From: an uncultured Labedella sp.
Lineage (GTDB): Bacteria > Actinomycetota > Actinomycetes > Actinomycetales > Microbacteriaceae
Length of the DNA: 13,736 bases
Direction of reading: 5' to 3'
NCBI GenBank assembly: GCA_934636065.1
Contig: CAKTZW010000017.1
Coordinates: 1-13,736 of the forward strand
Each line of letters starts with the position of its first letter. Position 1 is the stretch's first letter. This document shows, piece by piece, positions 1-6,340 of this stretch. The notes under the pieces are model-generated. The model was not told where the DNA came from and did not search any database. It saw nothing but the letters and a program-made list of their open reading frames with translations. Made by a program: the position numbers and the translations under genes.

Positions 1-1
1 G

Positions 2-427
2 TTCGCACCCGACGCCTTCCTCGGCGTCCACGCGGCCCTCATCGCCGAACAGGCCGAGGCCTCGGGCGGCACGCCGACGAACGCGGACCTCGCCGCACTC
101 GTCTCCTCCGCCGGCGTCACCACCGAGGGCGTCGAGGAGTGCGTCACCGACGGTCGGTTCGATGGTTGGGTCCAGGGCGCCACGGCCCGAGCCACGTCCG
201 GGGCCCTTCCCGACTCGGAGGCGCGGCTCGAGTCCGGCTCGCTCCTGCTCGTCAACGGCGAGGAGTACACCGGGGCGATCGACGACCCCGCCCAGGTCAT
301 CGCCTTCATCACCCAGGTGCTCACTCCGGCCGAGGGTGAGGACGGCGAGGGAGAGGGCGAGGACGGCGGCACCGAGACGCCCGCCCCGAGCGAGGCACCG
401 GCTCCCACCCCGACGCCCACTCCCTGA
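2..427 (+). CDS. DsbA-like thioredoxin-fold protein, C-terminal part (5' truncated by window)
   Basis: The frame is open from base 2 to a TGA at 425-427, giving 141 residues of a protein whose start lies outside the window. The visible part runs FLGVHAALIAEQ, then a helical stretch ending GVEECVTDGRFDGWV, then SGSLLLVNGEEYTG and DDPAQVIAFITQV. This order (helical insert, a single Cys before a helix, then a strand-VNGE-strand ending in the last helix) matches the C-terminal half of DsbA-family thioredoxin-fold proteins. These are typically secreted or membrane-anchored in actinobacteria and handle thiol-disulfide exchange outside the cell. The catalytic CxxC would lie upstream and is not visible, so redox activity is inferred only. 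The last 30 or so residues are low complexity: first Glu/Gly/Asp, then Pro/Thr/Ala. The gene converges on the XRE regulator, with 27 bases between the stops. Confidence 0.6.
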   Translation, partial: FAPDAFLGVHAALIAEQAEASGGTPTNADLAALVSSAGVTTEGVEECVTDGRFDGWVQGATARATSGALPDSEARLESGSLLLVNGEEYTGAIDDPAQVIAFITQVLTPAEGEDGEGEGEDGGTETPAPSEAPAPTPTPTP

Positions 428-454
428 CAACGATCGCCGAGGCGGCCGCCGGCC

Positions 455-1018
455 TCAGCTGCGGTGCTCGGAGACGAGCACCGCAGCTGTGCCGGGCACG
501 AGCGCCTCGAACACGTGGGCGACGTCGCCGGGGTAGAGCACGTAGTCGCCCGGACCGATCTCGACGGCGTCACCGGTCGGGCCGACGAGCGACCGCCCGG
601 TGCTCAGCACGACGTGCTCCATCGTGCCCGGCAGATGGGGTTCCGAGCGTCGCGGTTCCCCGGGCTGCGCCGTGATGAGGTAGATGTCGCGCCGGGTCTT
701 CGCGGGCGAGGCCGAGAGCAGCGTCGCGATGTAGTCCGCGCTCTCGGAAGCGAGAGCGGGGCCCTCGCCCGCCCTGATCACCTGGACGACGGGCCGCGGC
801 GGGTCCACGAGCAACGAGAACGGGACGTCGAGCGCGGAGCTCAGCGCCCACAGCGTCTCGATGCTCGGGTTGCCCGTCCCTGATTCCAGTTGGGACAGCG
901 TCGACTTCGCGATACCCGCACGGCGCGCGACCTCCGCGAGCGACAGGTCGAGTCTGCGGCGCTCACGCTGGAGAGCGGCGGCGATCGCGGCGAGCGGCGC
1001 CCCGGAGTTGTCGGCCAT
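455..1018 (-). CDS. XRE-family transcriptional regulator with C-terminal cupin domain
   Basis: A 187-residue DNA-binding regulator. Residues 11-67 form a helix-turn-helix of the XRE/Cro type (SLAEVARRAGIAKSTLSQLE, then NPSIETLWALSSALDV). Residues 110-183 form a small cupin barrel, with H128, E134 and the turn GPGDYVLYPGDVAHVFEA. This HTH-plus-cupin arrangement of about 180-190 residues is a common one-component sensor layout, with the cupin presumed to bind a small ligand. The ATG at 1016-1018 was chosen because AGGAGG lies 5 bases upstream on the minus strand and the helix-turn-helix begins soon after; the frame stays open further upstream but has no comparable ribosome site. The gene is divergent from azlC-azlD with a 76-base gap containing an inverted repeat, so it probably controls that pair and itself. 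The ligand could be an amino acid, but that is a guess. Confidence 0.88.
   Translation of the reverse strand: MADNSGAPLAAIAAALQRERRRLDLSLAEVARRAGIAKSTLSQLESGTGNPSIETLWALSSALDVPFSLLVDPPRPVVQVIRAGEGPALASESADYIATLLSASPAKTRRDIYLITAQPGEPRRSEPHLPGTMEHVVLSTGRSLVGPTGDAVEIGPGDYVLYPGDVAHVFEALVPGTAAVLVSEHRS
456..489. terminator. 15-bp perfect hairpin with GAGA tetraloop, probable bidirectional terminator
   Basis: Positions 456-470 (CAGCTGCGGTGCTCG) are the exact reverse complement of 475-489, leaving only GAGA (471-474) as the loop, a GNRA tetraloop when read on the + strand. The structure sits 28 bases past the DsbA-like stop. On the other strand it covers the last codons and part of the stop of the XRE regulator. 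No T tract follows on either side, which is common for actinobacterial terminators. It is placed where two convergent transcripts would meet. The structure is seen directly; the terminator role is inferred. Confidence 0.65.
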
Positions 1019-1050
1019 GCGGTCCTCCTGCCGTTCACTTTGTCGGTCGC

Positions 1051-1070
1051 TCGTTCGACTTGACGAACGA
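1051..1070. promoter_or_regulatory. Inverted repeat TCGTTCG-N6-CGAACGA, candidate XRE operator
   Basis: A perfect 7-bp inverted repeat with a 6-base spacer lies in the middle of the divergent gap. It covers TTGACG (1060-1065), a possible -35 for azlC, and overlaps TATCGT on the minus strand (1067-1072), a possible -10 for the regulator gene. A dimeric XRE protein bound here would block both directions. The repeat is seen in sequence; the binding protein is inferred from position. Confidence 0.55.
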
Positions 1071-1094
1071 TACACCTCGGCGCACCATGGGGGG

Positions 1095-1814
1095 ATGCGC
1101 TCACTCTGGTCGGCCGTCGGCGCGCCGACGGCCCGCTCCATTCTCGTCGTCTGCGCGGCGGACGGACTCGTGGGATTCGCGTTCGGGGCGATCGCCGTCG
1201 GAGCGGGCCTCCCGCTGTGGTTCCCCGTGCTCCTCTCGATCGTGGTGTTCGCCGGGGCGGCGCAGTTCCTGCTCGTGGGAGTGATCGCCTCGGGCGGCTC
1301 GCTGATCGCGGCCGTCGCCGCTGGACTGCTCGTCAACGGCCGGCTCCTGCCCCTCGGGATCGCCGTCGGGGACGCCGTGGGACGCGGTTGGTGGCGGACC
1401 CTGATCGGCAGTCACCTCATGACGGACGAGAGCGCCGCCTTCGCCATCGCGCAGCCGCCGGGGGAGAGTCGCCGGGCAGCGTTCTGGCTGTGCAACATCG
1501 CCCTCTTCCTGTGCTGGAACGTCGGCGTCGTCGCGGGCGGCGCGGTCGGCACGGCCATCCCCGACACCGACGCCCTCGGCTTGGACGCCGCGTTCCCCGC
1601 GGTCATCCTCGCGCTCGTCCTCCCCACGCTCCGGAGCGCGCGGGTCGGGCGCGCCGTCGCCGTCGGGGTCGGGATCGCCCTCGTCACCTCGCCGTTCCTG
1701 CCGGCGGGCGTCCCCGTGCTGCTCGCGCTGCTGGGCGTGCTCGTCGGACTGCCGCCGCGCCGGCGCGCGATCGCCACCGAGGCCGCGACGAGCCCGGCAG
1801 GGTCCGACCGATGA
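1095..1814 (+). CDS. azlC: AzlC family branched-chain amino acid exporter, large subunit
   Basis: A 239-residue integral membrane protein made almost wholly of hydrophobic segments. Family landmarks are visible: the early Gly-rich helix GLVGFAFGAIAVGAGLP (25-40), FAGAAQFLLVG (52-62), NGRLLPLGIAVGD (81-93), SHLMTDESAAFA (106-117) and LDAAFPAVILALVLP (163-177). AzlC-type proteins pair with a small AzlD partner in the cytoplasmic membrane and export branched-chain amino acids or their analogues; the exact substrate here cannot be read from sequence. The ATG at 1095 fits the family N-terminus, but no proper ribosome site precedes it, only a G run directly against the start. It may be translated from a leaderless or nearly leaderless mRNA. 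It overlaps azlD by 4 bases (ATGA) and lies divergent from the XRE/cupin regulator. Confidence 0.88.
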   Translation: MRSLWSAVGAPTARSILVVCAADGLVGFAFGAIAVGAGLPLWFPVLLSIVVFAGAAQFLLVGVIASGGSLIAAVAAGLLVNGRLLPLGIAVGDAVGRGWWRTLIGSHLMTDESAAFAIAQPPGESRRAAFWLCNIALFLCWNVGVVAGGAVGTAIPDTDALGLDAAFPAVILALVLPTLRSARVGRAVAVGVGIALVTSPFLPAGVPVLLALLGVLVGLPPRRRAIATEAATSPAGSDR

Positions 1815-2137
1815 GCGGCGCCACCCTCTCCCTGCTCGTCGCGGCGGGGGTGCTCGGGATCGGGACGCTCGCTCTGCGGGTGACGGGGGTGCTCCTGCGT
1901 TCTCGGATCCGCCCCTCCGAGCGCCTCCAGGAGATCCTCGACACCGGCGTCGCCGTCCTCTTCTGCGCGCTCATCGCCACGGCCGCACTCGTCGAGGCGC
2001 AGGAGTTCGTCGGCTGGGCCCGACCGATCGGTGTGGCCGTGGGCGGCGTCCTCGCGTGGCGACGCGCGCCCTTCGTCGTCGTGGTGGTCGCGGCGGCCGC
2101 CACGGCGGCCGGCCTCCGCTTCCTCGGCCTCCCCTGA
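1811..2137 (+). CDS. azlD: AzlD family branched-chain amino acid exporter, small subunit
   Basis: A 108-residue membrane protein with hydrophobic segments at about 5-28, 47-64 and 72-106. Landmarks of the AzlD family are LGIGTLALRVTGVLL near the N-terminus, LDTGVAVLFCALIATAAL in the middle and the C-terminal RRAPFVVVVVAAAATAAGLRFLG. AzlD is the small partner that forms the exporter with AzlC. The start ATG overlaps the azlC stop as ATGA, so the two are translationally coupled and made together. The gene ends 163 bases before the convergent acdS stop. The length is normal for the family and there are no signs of damage. Confidence 0.87.
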   Translation: MSGATLSLLVAAGVLGIGTLALRVTGVLLRSRIRPSERLQEILDTGVAVLFCALIATAALVEAQEFVGWARPIGVAVGGVLAWRRAPFVVVVVAAAATAAGLRFLGLP

Positions 2138-2183
2138 CGCTCGCGGCGCCATCCCCGGTCACCGCCTCCCCCGTTTACTTCCC

Positions 2184-2272
2184 CGAAGTGCGGGTTTCGG
2201 CCGCGCGGAACGCCGATGTCACGCCCATAGTCCGCATTTCGAGAGGCGGAAGCGGCGCGAGTCCGCACGTCG
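2184..2272. repeat. Structured intergenic repeat region between azlD and acdS
   Basis: The 163-base gap between the convergent azlD and acdS stops holds three related 13-mers: AGTGCGGGTTTCG (2187-2199), AGTCCGCATTTCG (2229-2241) and AGTCCGCACGTCG (2260-2272). The second and third agree at 11 of 13 positions. In addition, CGAAGTGCGGGTT (2184-2196) can pair along all 13 positions with 2229-2241 as RNA, using three G-U pairs, and nearly as well with 2260-2272. Inside the large loop TCGGC (2197-2201) pairs with GCCGA (2212-2216). It may act as a terminator between convergent genes or be one copy of a dispersed element. No gene is evident in this gap. Confidence 0.45.
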
Positions 2273-2300
2273 CGACGCGGGCGGGGTGAGGGCGAGCGCG

Positions 2301-3311
2301 TCAGGAGCGGAAGAGACCGCTGTACGCGTTGAGGGCGAGCTGCCCGCCGAGGTGCGCGTAGAGCACGGTGCTCGACGCCGGGATGTCGCGCGACTGCACG
2401 AGATCGATGAGGCCGGCGAGCGACTTCCCCTCGTAGACGGGGTCCGTGATCATCGCCTCGAGCTCCGCTCCCAGTCGGATGGCGTCGAGGGTCGACCGCA
2501 CAGGGACCCCGTACAGGTCGCCGGCCCAGCCCTCGAGCACGGTGATCTCGTCGTCGCGCAGGTCGCGGCCGAGCCCGATGAGCTCGGCGGTGTTCCGCGC
2601 GATGCGCTCGACCTGCGCGCGCGTCTTCTCGAGAGTCGCCGACGCGTCGATGCCGATCACGCGGCGCGGCCGGTCCTGACCGGCGAAGCCCGCGATCATG
2701 CCGGCGTGCGTCGAGCCGGTCACGGTGCACACGATGATCGTGTCGAAGAACACGCCGAGCTCGCGCTCCTGCTGCTCCACCTCCGCGGCCCAGTTCGCGA
2801 ATCCGAGGCCGCCGAGACGGTGGTCCGACGCGCCGGCCGGAATCGCGTACGGCTTCCCGCCGCGGGCCTCGACCTCGGCGATCGCCTGGTCCCAGCTCTC
2901 CTTGAAGCCGATGCCGAAGCCGGCCTTCACCAGCCGGACGTCGGCCCCGGCGAGGCGGCTCAGCAGGATGTTGCCGACCTTGTCGTAGACGCTGTCCGGC
3001 CACTCGACCCAGCTCTCCTGCACGAGCACGCACTTCAGGCCCGCGTACGCCGCGACGGCCGCGACCTGCCGCGTGTGGTTCGACTGCACGCCGCCGATCG
3101 AGACCAGCGTGTCGCAGCCCTGGGCGAGGGCGTCGGCGCAGAGGAATTCCAGCTTCCGCGTCTTGTTGCCGCCGAAGGCGAGCCCGCTGTTGACGTCTTC
3201 CCGCTTGGCCCAGATCTGCGCGCCGCCGAGGTGCTGGCTGAGGCGCGGGAGGTGATGCACGGGACTCGGCCCGAACGTGAGCGGGTAGCGGGGGAAGTCG
3301 GAGAGCGGCAT
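2301..3311 (-). CDS. acdS: 1-aminocyclopropane-1-carboxylate (ACC) deaminase
   Basis: A 336-residue PLP enzyme of the tryptophan-synthase beta fold (type II) that opens ACC, the plant ethylene precursor, to 2-oxobutyrate and ammonia in the cytoplasm. The PLP lysine is K50 in [27 protein letters not shown] (73-85) carries S77 and N78 of the substrate pocket. Y267 lies in DLYGVP, Y293-E294 in DPVYEGKS, and L321 in YAHLGG. These match Lys51, Ser78, Tyr268, Tyr294, Glu295 and Leu322 of the Pseudomonas enzyme with a one-residue shift. Glu295 and Leu322 are the residues used to tell real ACC deaminases from D-cysteine desulfhydrases. The start at 3311 gives the usual [18 protein letters not shown]-terminus and has GAGGA 4 bases upstream; a longer frame from 3374 would run through the operator. 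The gene is divergent from a GntR regulator, a pairing often reported for actinobacterial acdS. Confidence 0.95.
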   Translation of the reverse strand: MPLSDFPRYPLTFGPSPVHHLPRLSQHLGGAQIWAKREDVNSGLAFGGNKTRKLEFLCADALAQGCDTLVSIGGVQSNHTRQVAAVAAYAGLKCVLVQESWVEWPDSVYDKVGNILLSRLAGADVRLVKAGFGIGFKESWDQAIAEVEARGGKPYAIPAGASDHRLGGLGFANWAAEVEQQERELGVFFDTIIVCTVTGSTHAGMIAGFAGQDRPRRVIGIDASATLEKTRAQVERIARNTAELIGLGRDLRDDEITVLEGWAGDLYGVPVRSTLDAIRLGAELEAMITDPVYEGKSLAGLIDLVQSRDIPASSTVLYAHLGGQLALNAYSGLFRS

Positions 3312-3357
3312 GGGGTCCTCGGAGTCGTCGGTCGGCGGCGTGAGCGGAGCCCACCCA

Positions 3358-3371
3358 TGCAATATATTGCA
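3358..3371. promoter_or_regulatory. Perfect 14-bp palindrome TGCAATATATTGCA, candidate GntR operator
   Basis: The palindrome lies between acdS (start 3311, minus) and the GntR regulator (start 3394, plus). It is the only AT-rich spot in the area. Short AT-centred palindromes of this form are typical sites for FCD-type GntR dimers. It contains TATATT on the minus strand (3361-3366), a good -10 for acdS, and covers the -35 zone of the regulator gene, so one bound dimer could control both. The site is seen directly; binding is inferred. Confidence 0.7.
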
Positions 3372-3381
3372 CATCGGGTGC

Positions 3382-3387
3382 TACCGT
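3382..3387 (+). promoter_or_regulatory. Candidate -10 (TACCGT) for a leaderless GntR mRNA
   Basis: TACCGT fits the actinobacterial TAnnnT -10 form and ends 6 bases before the GTG start at 3394, the spacing at which transcription would begin on the start codon itself. There is no ribosome-binding sequence before that GTG, which agrees with a leaderless transcript. The matching -35 zone falls inside the palindrome at 3358-3371. Confidence 0.4.
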
Positions 3388-3393
3388 TGACAC

Positions 3394-4062
3394 GTGCCGC
3401 CCATCCCGACCGCGAACGCCGTGCATGCGCGATCCCTGCTGCGCGACGACGTCTACCTCTCCTTGCGCGAAGCCATCGTGGACGGGACCTTCGCTCCCGG
3501 CGAGCGCCTCCGGGACAGCGAGCTCGAGTCCTGGCTCGGCGTGAGCCGCACGCCCATCCGCGAGGCGCTCCTCCGGCTGTCGCGCGCCGGCCTCGTGATC
3601 GCGCGACCGGGACGCGCCACGATCGTCTCCCCTCTCGACGACCCGGCGACGCTCCACGCGCAGCAGGTCGCGTCGGCGATGCACGAGCTCGCCGCCCGCC
3701 TCACCGTCCCGCTCGTGACGGACGCCGATCTCGACGCGATGGACGCGGCGAACGACCGCTTCGCCGCCGCGCTCGAGGCCGACGACGCGGACGCCGCCCT
3801 CGCCGCCGACGATGCGTTCCACGCCGTCTTCGTCGAGCGCAGCGGCAACTCGATGCTCGCGGACGTCCTGGAGCAGACGACCCCCCTCATCCGCCGCGTC
3901 GAACGCGTCCGCTTCGCCTCTCTCGCGGCGCGCGAGTCCGTCGGCCAGCACCGCGCCATCGTGGAGCGCGCCAGCGCCCGTGACGCGGAGGGGGCCGCCC
4001 TGCTGGCCCGGGAGAACTGGCTCACCCTCGCCCGCACCCTCGGCGAGCACGCGACCTCCTGA
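3394..4062 (+). CDS. GntR-family regulator, FadR/FCD subfamily, probable regulator of acdS
   Basis: A 222-residue regulator. Residues 14-80 form the winged helix-turn-helix (YLSLREAIVDGTFAPGERL, then ELESWLGVSRTPIREALLRLSRAGLV). Residues 85-215 form an all-helical FCD ligand domain. Of the four residues that usually hold a metal in FCD domains, I see D140 and H143 (DDAFH) and H186 (GQHRAIV); the last, normally His near the C-terminus, appears to be N208 in ARENW. The GTG start is chosen because TACCGT lies 6 bases upstream, suggesting a leaderless mRNA; a second in-frame GTG at 3421 is a possible alternative. The gene is divergent from acdS across a shared palindrome, so it very likely senses ACC or a related amine or keto acid and controls ACC use. 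It could be a repressor or activator. Confidence 0.87.
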   Translation: MPPIPTANAVHARSLLRDDVYLSLREAIVDGTFAPGERLRDSELESWLGVSRTPIREALLRLSRAGLVIARPGRATIVSPLDDPATLHAQQVASAMHELAARLTVPLVTDADLDAMDAANDRFAAALEADDADAALAADDAFHAVFVERSGNSMLADVLEQTTPLIRRVERVRFASLAARESVGQHRAIVERASARDAEGAALLARENWLTLARTLGEHATS

Positions 4063-4180
4063 CGCGAACCACCCGGCGCGGTCTCTCCCGTCGTCCGAGG
4101 CGATGGACCCCCGAGTCGCCGATCTCCCGGAGAACCGCATCGTGACGGCGATGGCGCGCAGTCGACCCGGCGGGCTCGGG

Positions 4181-4186
4181 TACGCT
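4181..4186 (+). promoter_or_regulatory. Candidate -10 (TACGCT) for the two-component operon
   Basis: GGTACGCTG is a frequent form of the actinobacterial -10 region. It lies 34 bases before the ATG of the histidine kinase gene, leaving room for a short leader with the GGAAGGAG ribosome site at 4207-4214. No convincing -35 is visible 17 bases upstream. The rest of the 157-base gap (4063-4219) shows nothing else I can name. Confidence 0.4.
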
Positions 4187-4219
4187 GACGACAGGGCTCG
4201 AGTGCCGGAAGGAGCCGTC

Positions 4220-5692
4220 ATGCGCGACCACCGCAGACGGTTGTACTCCGTGCGTGTGCGCATTCTCGGGGCGATCCTCGTCGTCACCGCGTCGGGTCTC
4301 GGCGTCTCCGGAGGTGTCGCCTACAGCCTGCAGCACGCGAGCGTGCTCGCGGGCATCGACGCCGAACTCCGACAGGACCTCGACGGCGTTCGCGCGGTCG
4401 CCGAGGGCACGTCGGCCGGTGGCACCGCCGGCCCGGAGTCCGCTCCTGCGCCCGCCGCCTCCTTCGAGGACACGAACGAGCTCGTCTTCCAGGTCGTCGG
4501 CGCCGTCTCGCCGCCGTTCGACGGCGCCACGATCGGCATCGTCGACGGTGAGTCGCGCTGGGTGCCGCCGGCCGCGACGGATCTCGACCTCAAGGACGAG
4601 GACTTCACCGCCCGCGTCATCGCCGATACGACCGATGGATCGACCGTCGTCCGCACGACTTCGATGGTGGGGAACGAGATCCGCTATCTCGCCGTCCCCA
4701 TCACAACCACTGGCGACGCGACGCGCGGCGTCTTCGTGTCCGCCGTCAACGTCGACGCGCGGCGCGACGACCTCGACGCCGTGTTCCGGGTGTACTGGGG
4801 CGTCGCCGCCGCCGCGCTCGTCCTCGTCGCCCTCGTCGGCTGGTTCGTGGCCGGCCGCCTGCTCCGACCCGTTCGCGACCTGCAACGGACGGCCAGCAGG
4901 ATCTCGGTGTCCGCCCTCGACGAGCGCATCCCCGTCTCCGGGAACGACGACCTGTCGCAGTTGACGCGGACGATCAACGACATGATGGACCGCCTCGAGG
5001 AGTCGTTCGTCGGGCAGACCCGGCTCGTCAACGACGTCCGTCACGAACTCGCGACTCCCATCACCATCGTCCGCGGCCACCTCGAACTGCTCGATGCCGA
5101 CGACCCCGCCGACGTCGAGGACACTCGTGCGATCGCGCTCGACGAACTCGACAGGATGGCGCGGCTCGTCGCGGAGATCGCGTATCTCGCCGACGCCGAG
5201 CAGTCGGGTTCGCTCTCTGTCGTCGGCACCGACATCGGTGCGCTCACGCGCGACGTGTTCGCCAAGGTTCGCGTCATTCCCGGACGGGACTGGGCGCTCG
5301 GCCGCGTGGCGGCAGGCGAGGCGATGGTCGACCCGAGCCGTCTCACGCAGGCGTGGCTGCAGCTCGCGGACAACGCCTCGAAGTACTCGGAACCCGGTAC
5401 CCGGATCGAGATCGGAAGTGCGTTGCACGACGACCGCCTCCTCTGCTGGGTCGCCGACGAGGGCCCCGGCATCCCACCCGAGGTCCACAGCCGGATCTTC
5501 GAGAGGTTCGGCCGTGCGGACGACGGCCGCGGCATCGCGGGGTCCGGCCTCGGGCTGTCGATCGTCCAGGCCATCGTGGGCGCCCACGACGGACGCGTGC
5601 GTCTCGACAGCGTCGTCGGGCGAGGGTCGACGTTCACCATCGAGATACCGACCGGCGGACGGAGGAACCATGACACGCATTCTCGTGGTTGA
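4220..5692 (+). CDS. Membrane sensor histidine kinase (HAMP, HisKA, HATPase)
   Basis: A 490-residue sensor kinase. A first membrane helix (about 13-36) is followed by an external sensor region of about 150 residues with an Ala/Pro-rich loop at 63-80, a second membrane helix (about 192-212), then a HAMP linker (210-263). The phospho-accepting histidine is H275 in VRHELATPITIVRGH. The ATP-binding part has the N box LADNASKYSEPG (382-393), G1 box VADEGPGIPPE (411-421), F box IFERFGRAD (426-434) and G2 box GSGLGLSIV (441-449). All catalytic boxes are intact. The ATG at 4220 was chosen for the strong GGAAGGAG 5 bases upstream. The last 23 bases overlap the response regulator gene, so the pair is co-translated. 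The signal is unknown; the sensor region has no motif I recognise. The next operon downstream encodes glycan synthesis and export, suggesting an envelope-related signal. Confidence 0.93.
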   Translation: MRDHRRRLYSVRVRILGAILVVTASGLGVSGGVAYSLQHASVLAGIDAELRQDLDGVRAVAEGTSAGGTAGPESAPAPAASFEDTNELVFQVVGAVSPPFDGATIGIVDGESRWVPPAATDLDLKDEDFTARVIADTTDGSTVVRTTSMVGNEIRYLAVPITTTGDATRGVFVSAVNVDARRDDLDAVFRVYWGVAAAALVLVALVGWFVAGRLLRPVRDLQRTASRISVSALDERIPVSGNDDLSQLTRTINDMMDRLEESFVGQTRLVNDVRHELATPITIVRGHLELLDADDPADVEDTRAIALDELDRMARLVAEIAYLADAEQSGSLSVVGTDIGALTRDVFAKVRVIPGRDWALGRVAAGEAMVDPSRLTQAWLQLADNASKYSEPGTRIEIGSALHDDRLLCWVADEGPGIPPEVHSRIFERFGRADDGRGIAGSGLGLSIVQAIVGAHDGRVRLDSVVGRGSTFTIEIPTGGRRNHDTHSRG

Positions 5693-6335
5693 GGACGAGA
5701 CTCGGATCGCGACGTTCGTCGCGAAGGGCCTCACGGCCGCCGGCTACGCAGTCGAGCGCGCCGACCGCGGAGATGACGCCCTTGCGCTCGCCCGGCAGAC
5801 GCAATTCGATCTCGTGCTGCTGGACGTCGGGCTGCCGGGCATGGACGGCTTCTCGGTGCTCCGCGCCCTGCGTGCGAGCGGCGAGACCGTGCCGGTCATC
5901 ATGCTCACCGCCCACGGTTCGACGGCCGATACCGTTCGCGGTCTCGACGACGGCGCGAACGACTACGTCACGAAGCCCTTCCGCTTCGATGAACTACTCG
6001 CCCGGGTCCGCGCCCGGGTGCGCGAGTCCGAACCGAGCGCGCTCGAGTCGACGACGCGGCGTGTGAACGGGGTCGAGCTCGACATCCTCACCCGCAGGGT
6101 GACGGTCGGCGACACCACGGTCGAGCTCTCGGCGCGCGAGTTCGCCCTCGCCGACGAGTTCCTCCGCCATCCGGATCAGGTCCTCAGCCGGGAGCAGCTC
6201 CTCAGCCGGGTGTGGGGGTACGACTACGACCCCGGTTCCAACGTCGTGGATGTCTACGTGCGCTATCTGCGGGCGAAACTCGGCTCCGAGCGCATCCAGA
6301 CCGTTCGCGGCATGGGCTACCGCTTCCCCTCCTGA
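5670..6335 (+). CDS. OmpR/PhoB-family response regulator
   Basis: A 221-residue transcription factor. The receiver domain (1-115) has the acidic pair E8-D9, the phospho-acceptor D52 in LLDVGLPGMDG, the switch residue T80 in IMLTAHG and K102 in VTKPF. A winged-helix DNA-binding domain (about 128-221) carries ELSAREFALADEFLRHPDQVLSREQLLSRVWG and ends VRGMGYRF, as in the OmpR/PhoB family. GGAGGA at 5661-5666 serves as the ribosome site, inside the kinase gene. It is the cognate partner of the kinase just upstream. OmpR-type regulators bind direct repeats spaced about one helical turn apart, and two TCTCA repeats 11 bases apart occur 54 bases past this gene, ahead of the glycosyltransferase operon, so that operon is the obvious candidate target. 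Confidence 0.94.
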   Translation: MTRILVVEDETRIATFVAKGLTAAGYAVERADRGDDALALARQTQFDLVLLDVGLPGMDGFSVLRALRASGETVPVIMLTAHGSTADTVRGLDDGANDYVTKPFRFDELLARVRARVRESEPSALESTTRRVNGVELDILTRRVTVGDTTVELSAREFALADEFLRHPDQVLSREQLLSRVWGYDYDPGSNVVDVYVRYLRAKLGSERIQTVRGMGYRFPS

Positions 6336-6340
6336 CGGCG

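Noticed and set aside
2301..3311. D-cysteine desulfhydrase instead of ACC deaminase
   Set aside because: The Glu and Leu that mark ACC deaminase (E294, L321) are both present.
3312..3374. Longer acdS from the upstream ATG at 3374
   Set aside because: It would add 21 residues not seen in the family and read through the palindrome; the start at 3311 gives the normal N-terminus and has GAGGA upstream.
2031..3983. A plus-strand open frame of 650 codons antisense to acdS
   Set aside because: It is the high-GC shadow of acdS and of the GntR gene in another frame; it has no recognisable domain and is extremely rich in Arg.
4103..4219. Upstream ATG as a longer start for the histidine kinase
   Set aside because: The added stretch looks non-coding, lacks a ribosome site, and would place the candidate promoter inside the gene; ATG at 4220 has GGAAGGAG at ideal spacing.
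1684..4287. A minus-strand open frame of 867 codons
   Set aside because: It runs antisense or out of frame through azlC, azlD, acdS and the GntR gene, has Arg/Ala/Gly-rich shadow composition, and the real genes there have clear family motifs.
4022..5734. A minus-strand open frame of 570 codons opposite the histidine kinase
   Set aside because: Shadow frame; the plus strand has all kinase boxes, a ribosome site and a proper start.
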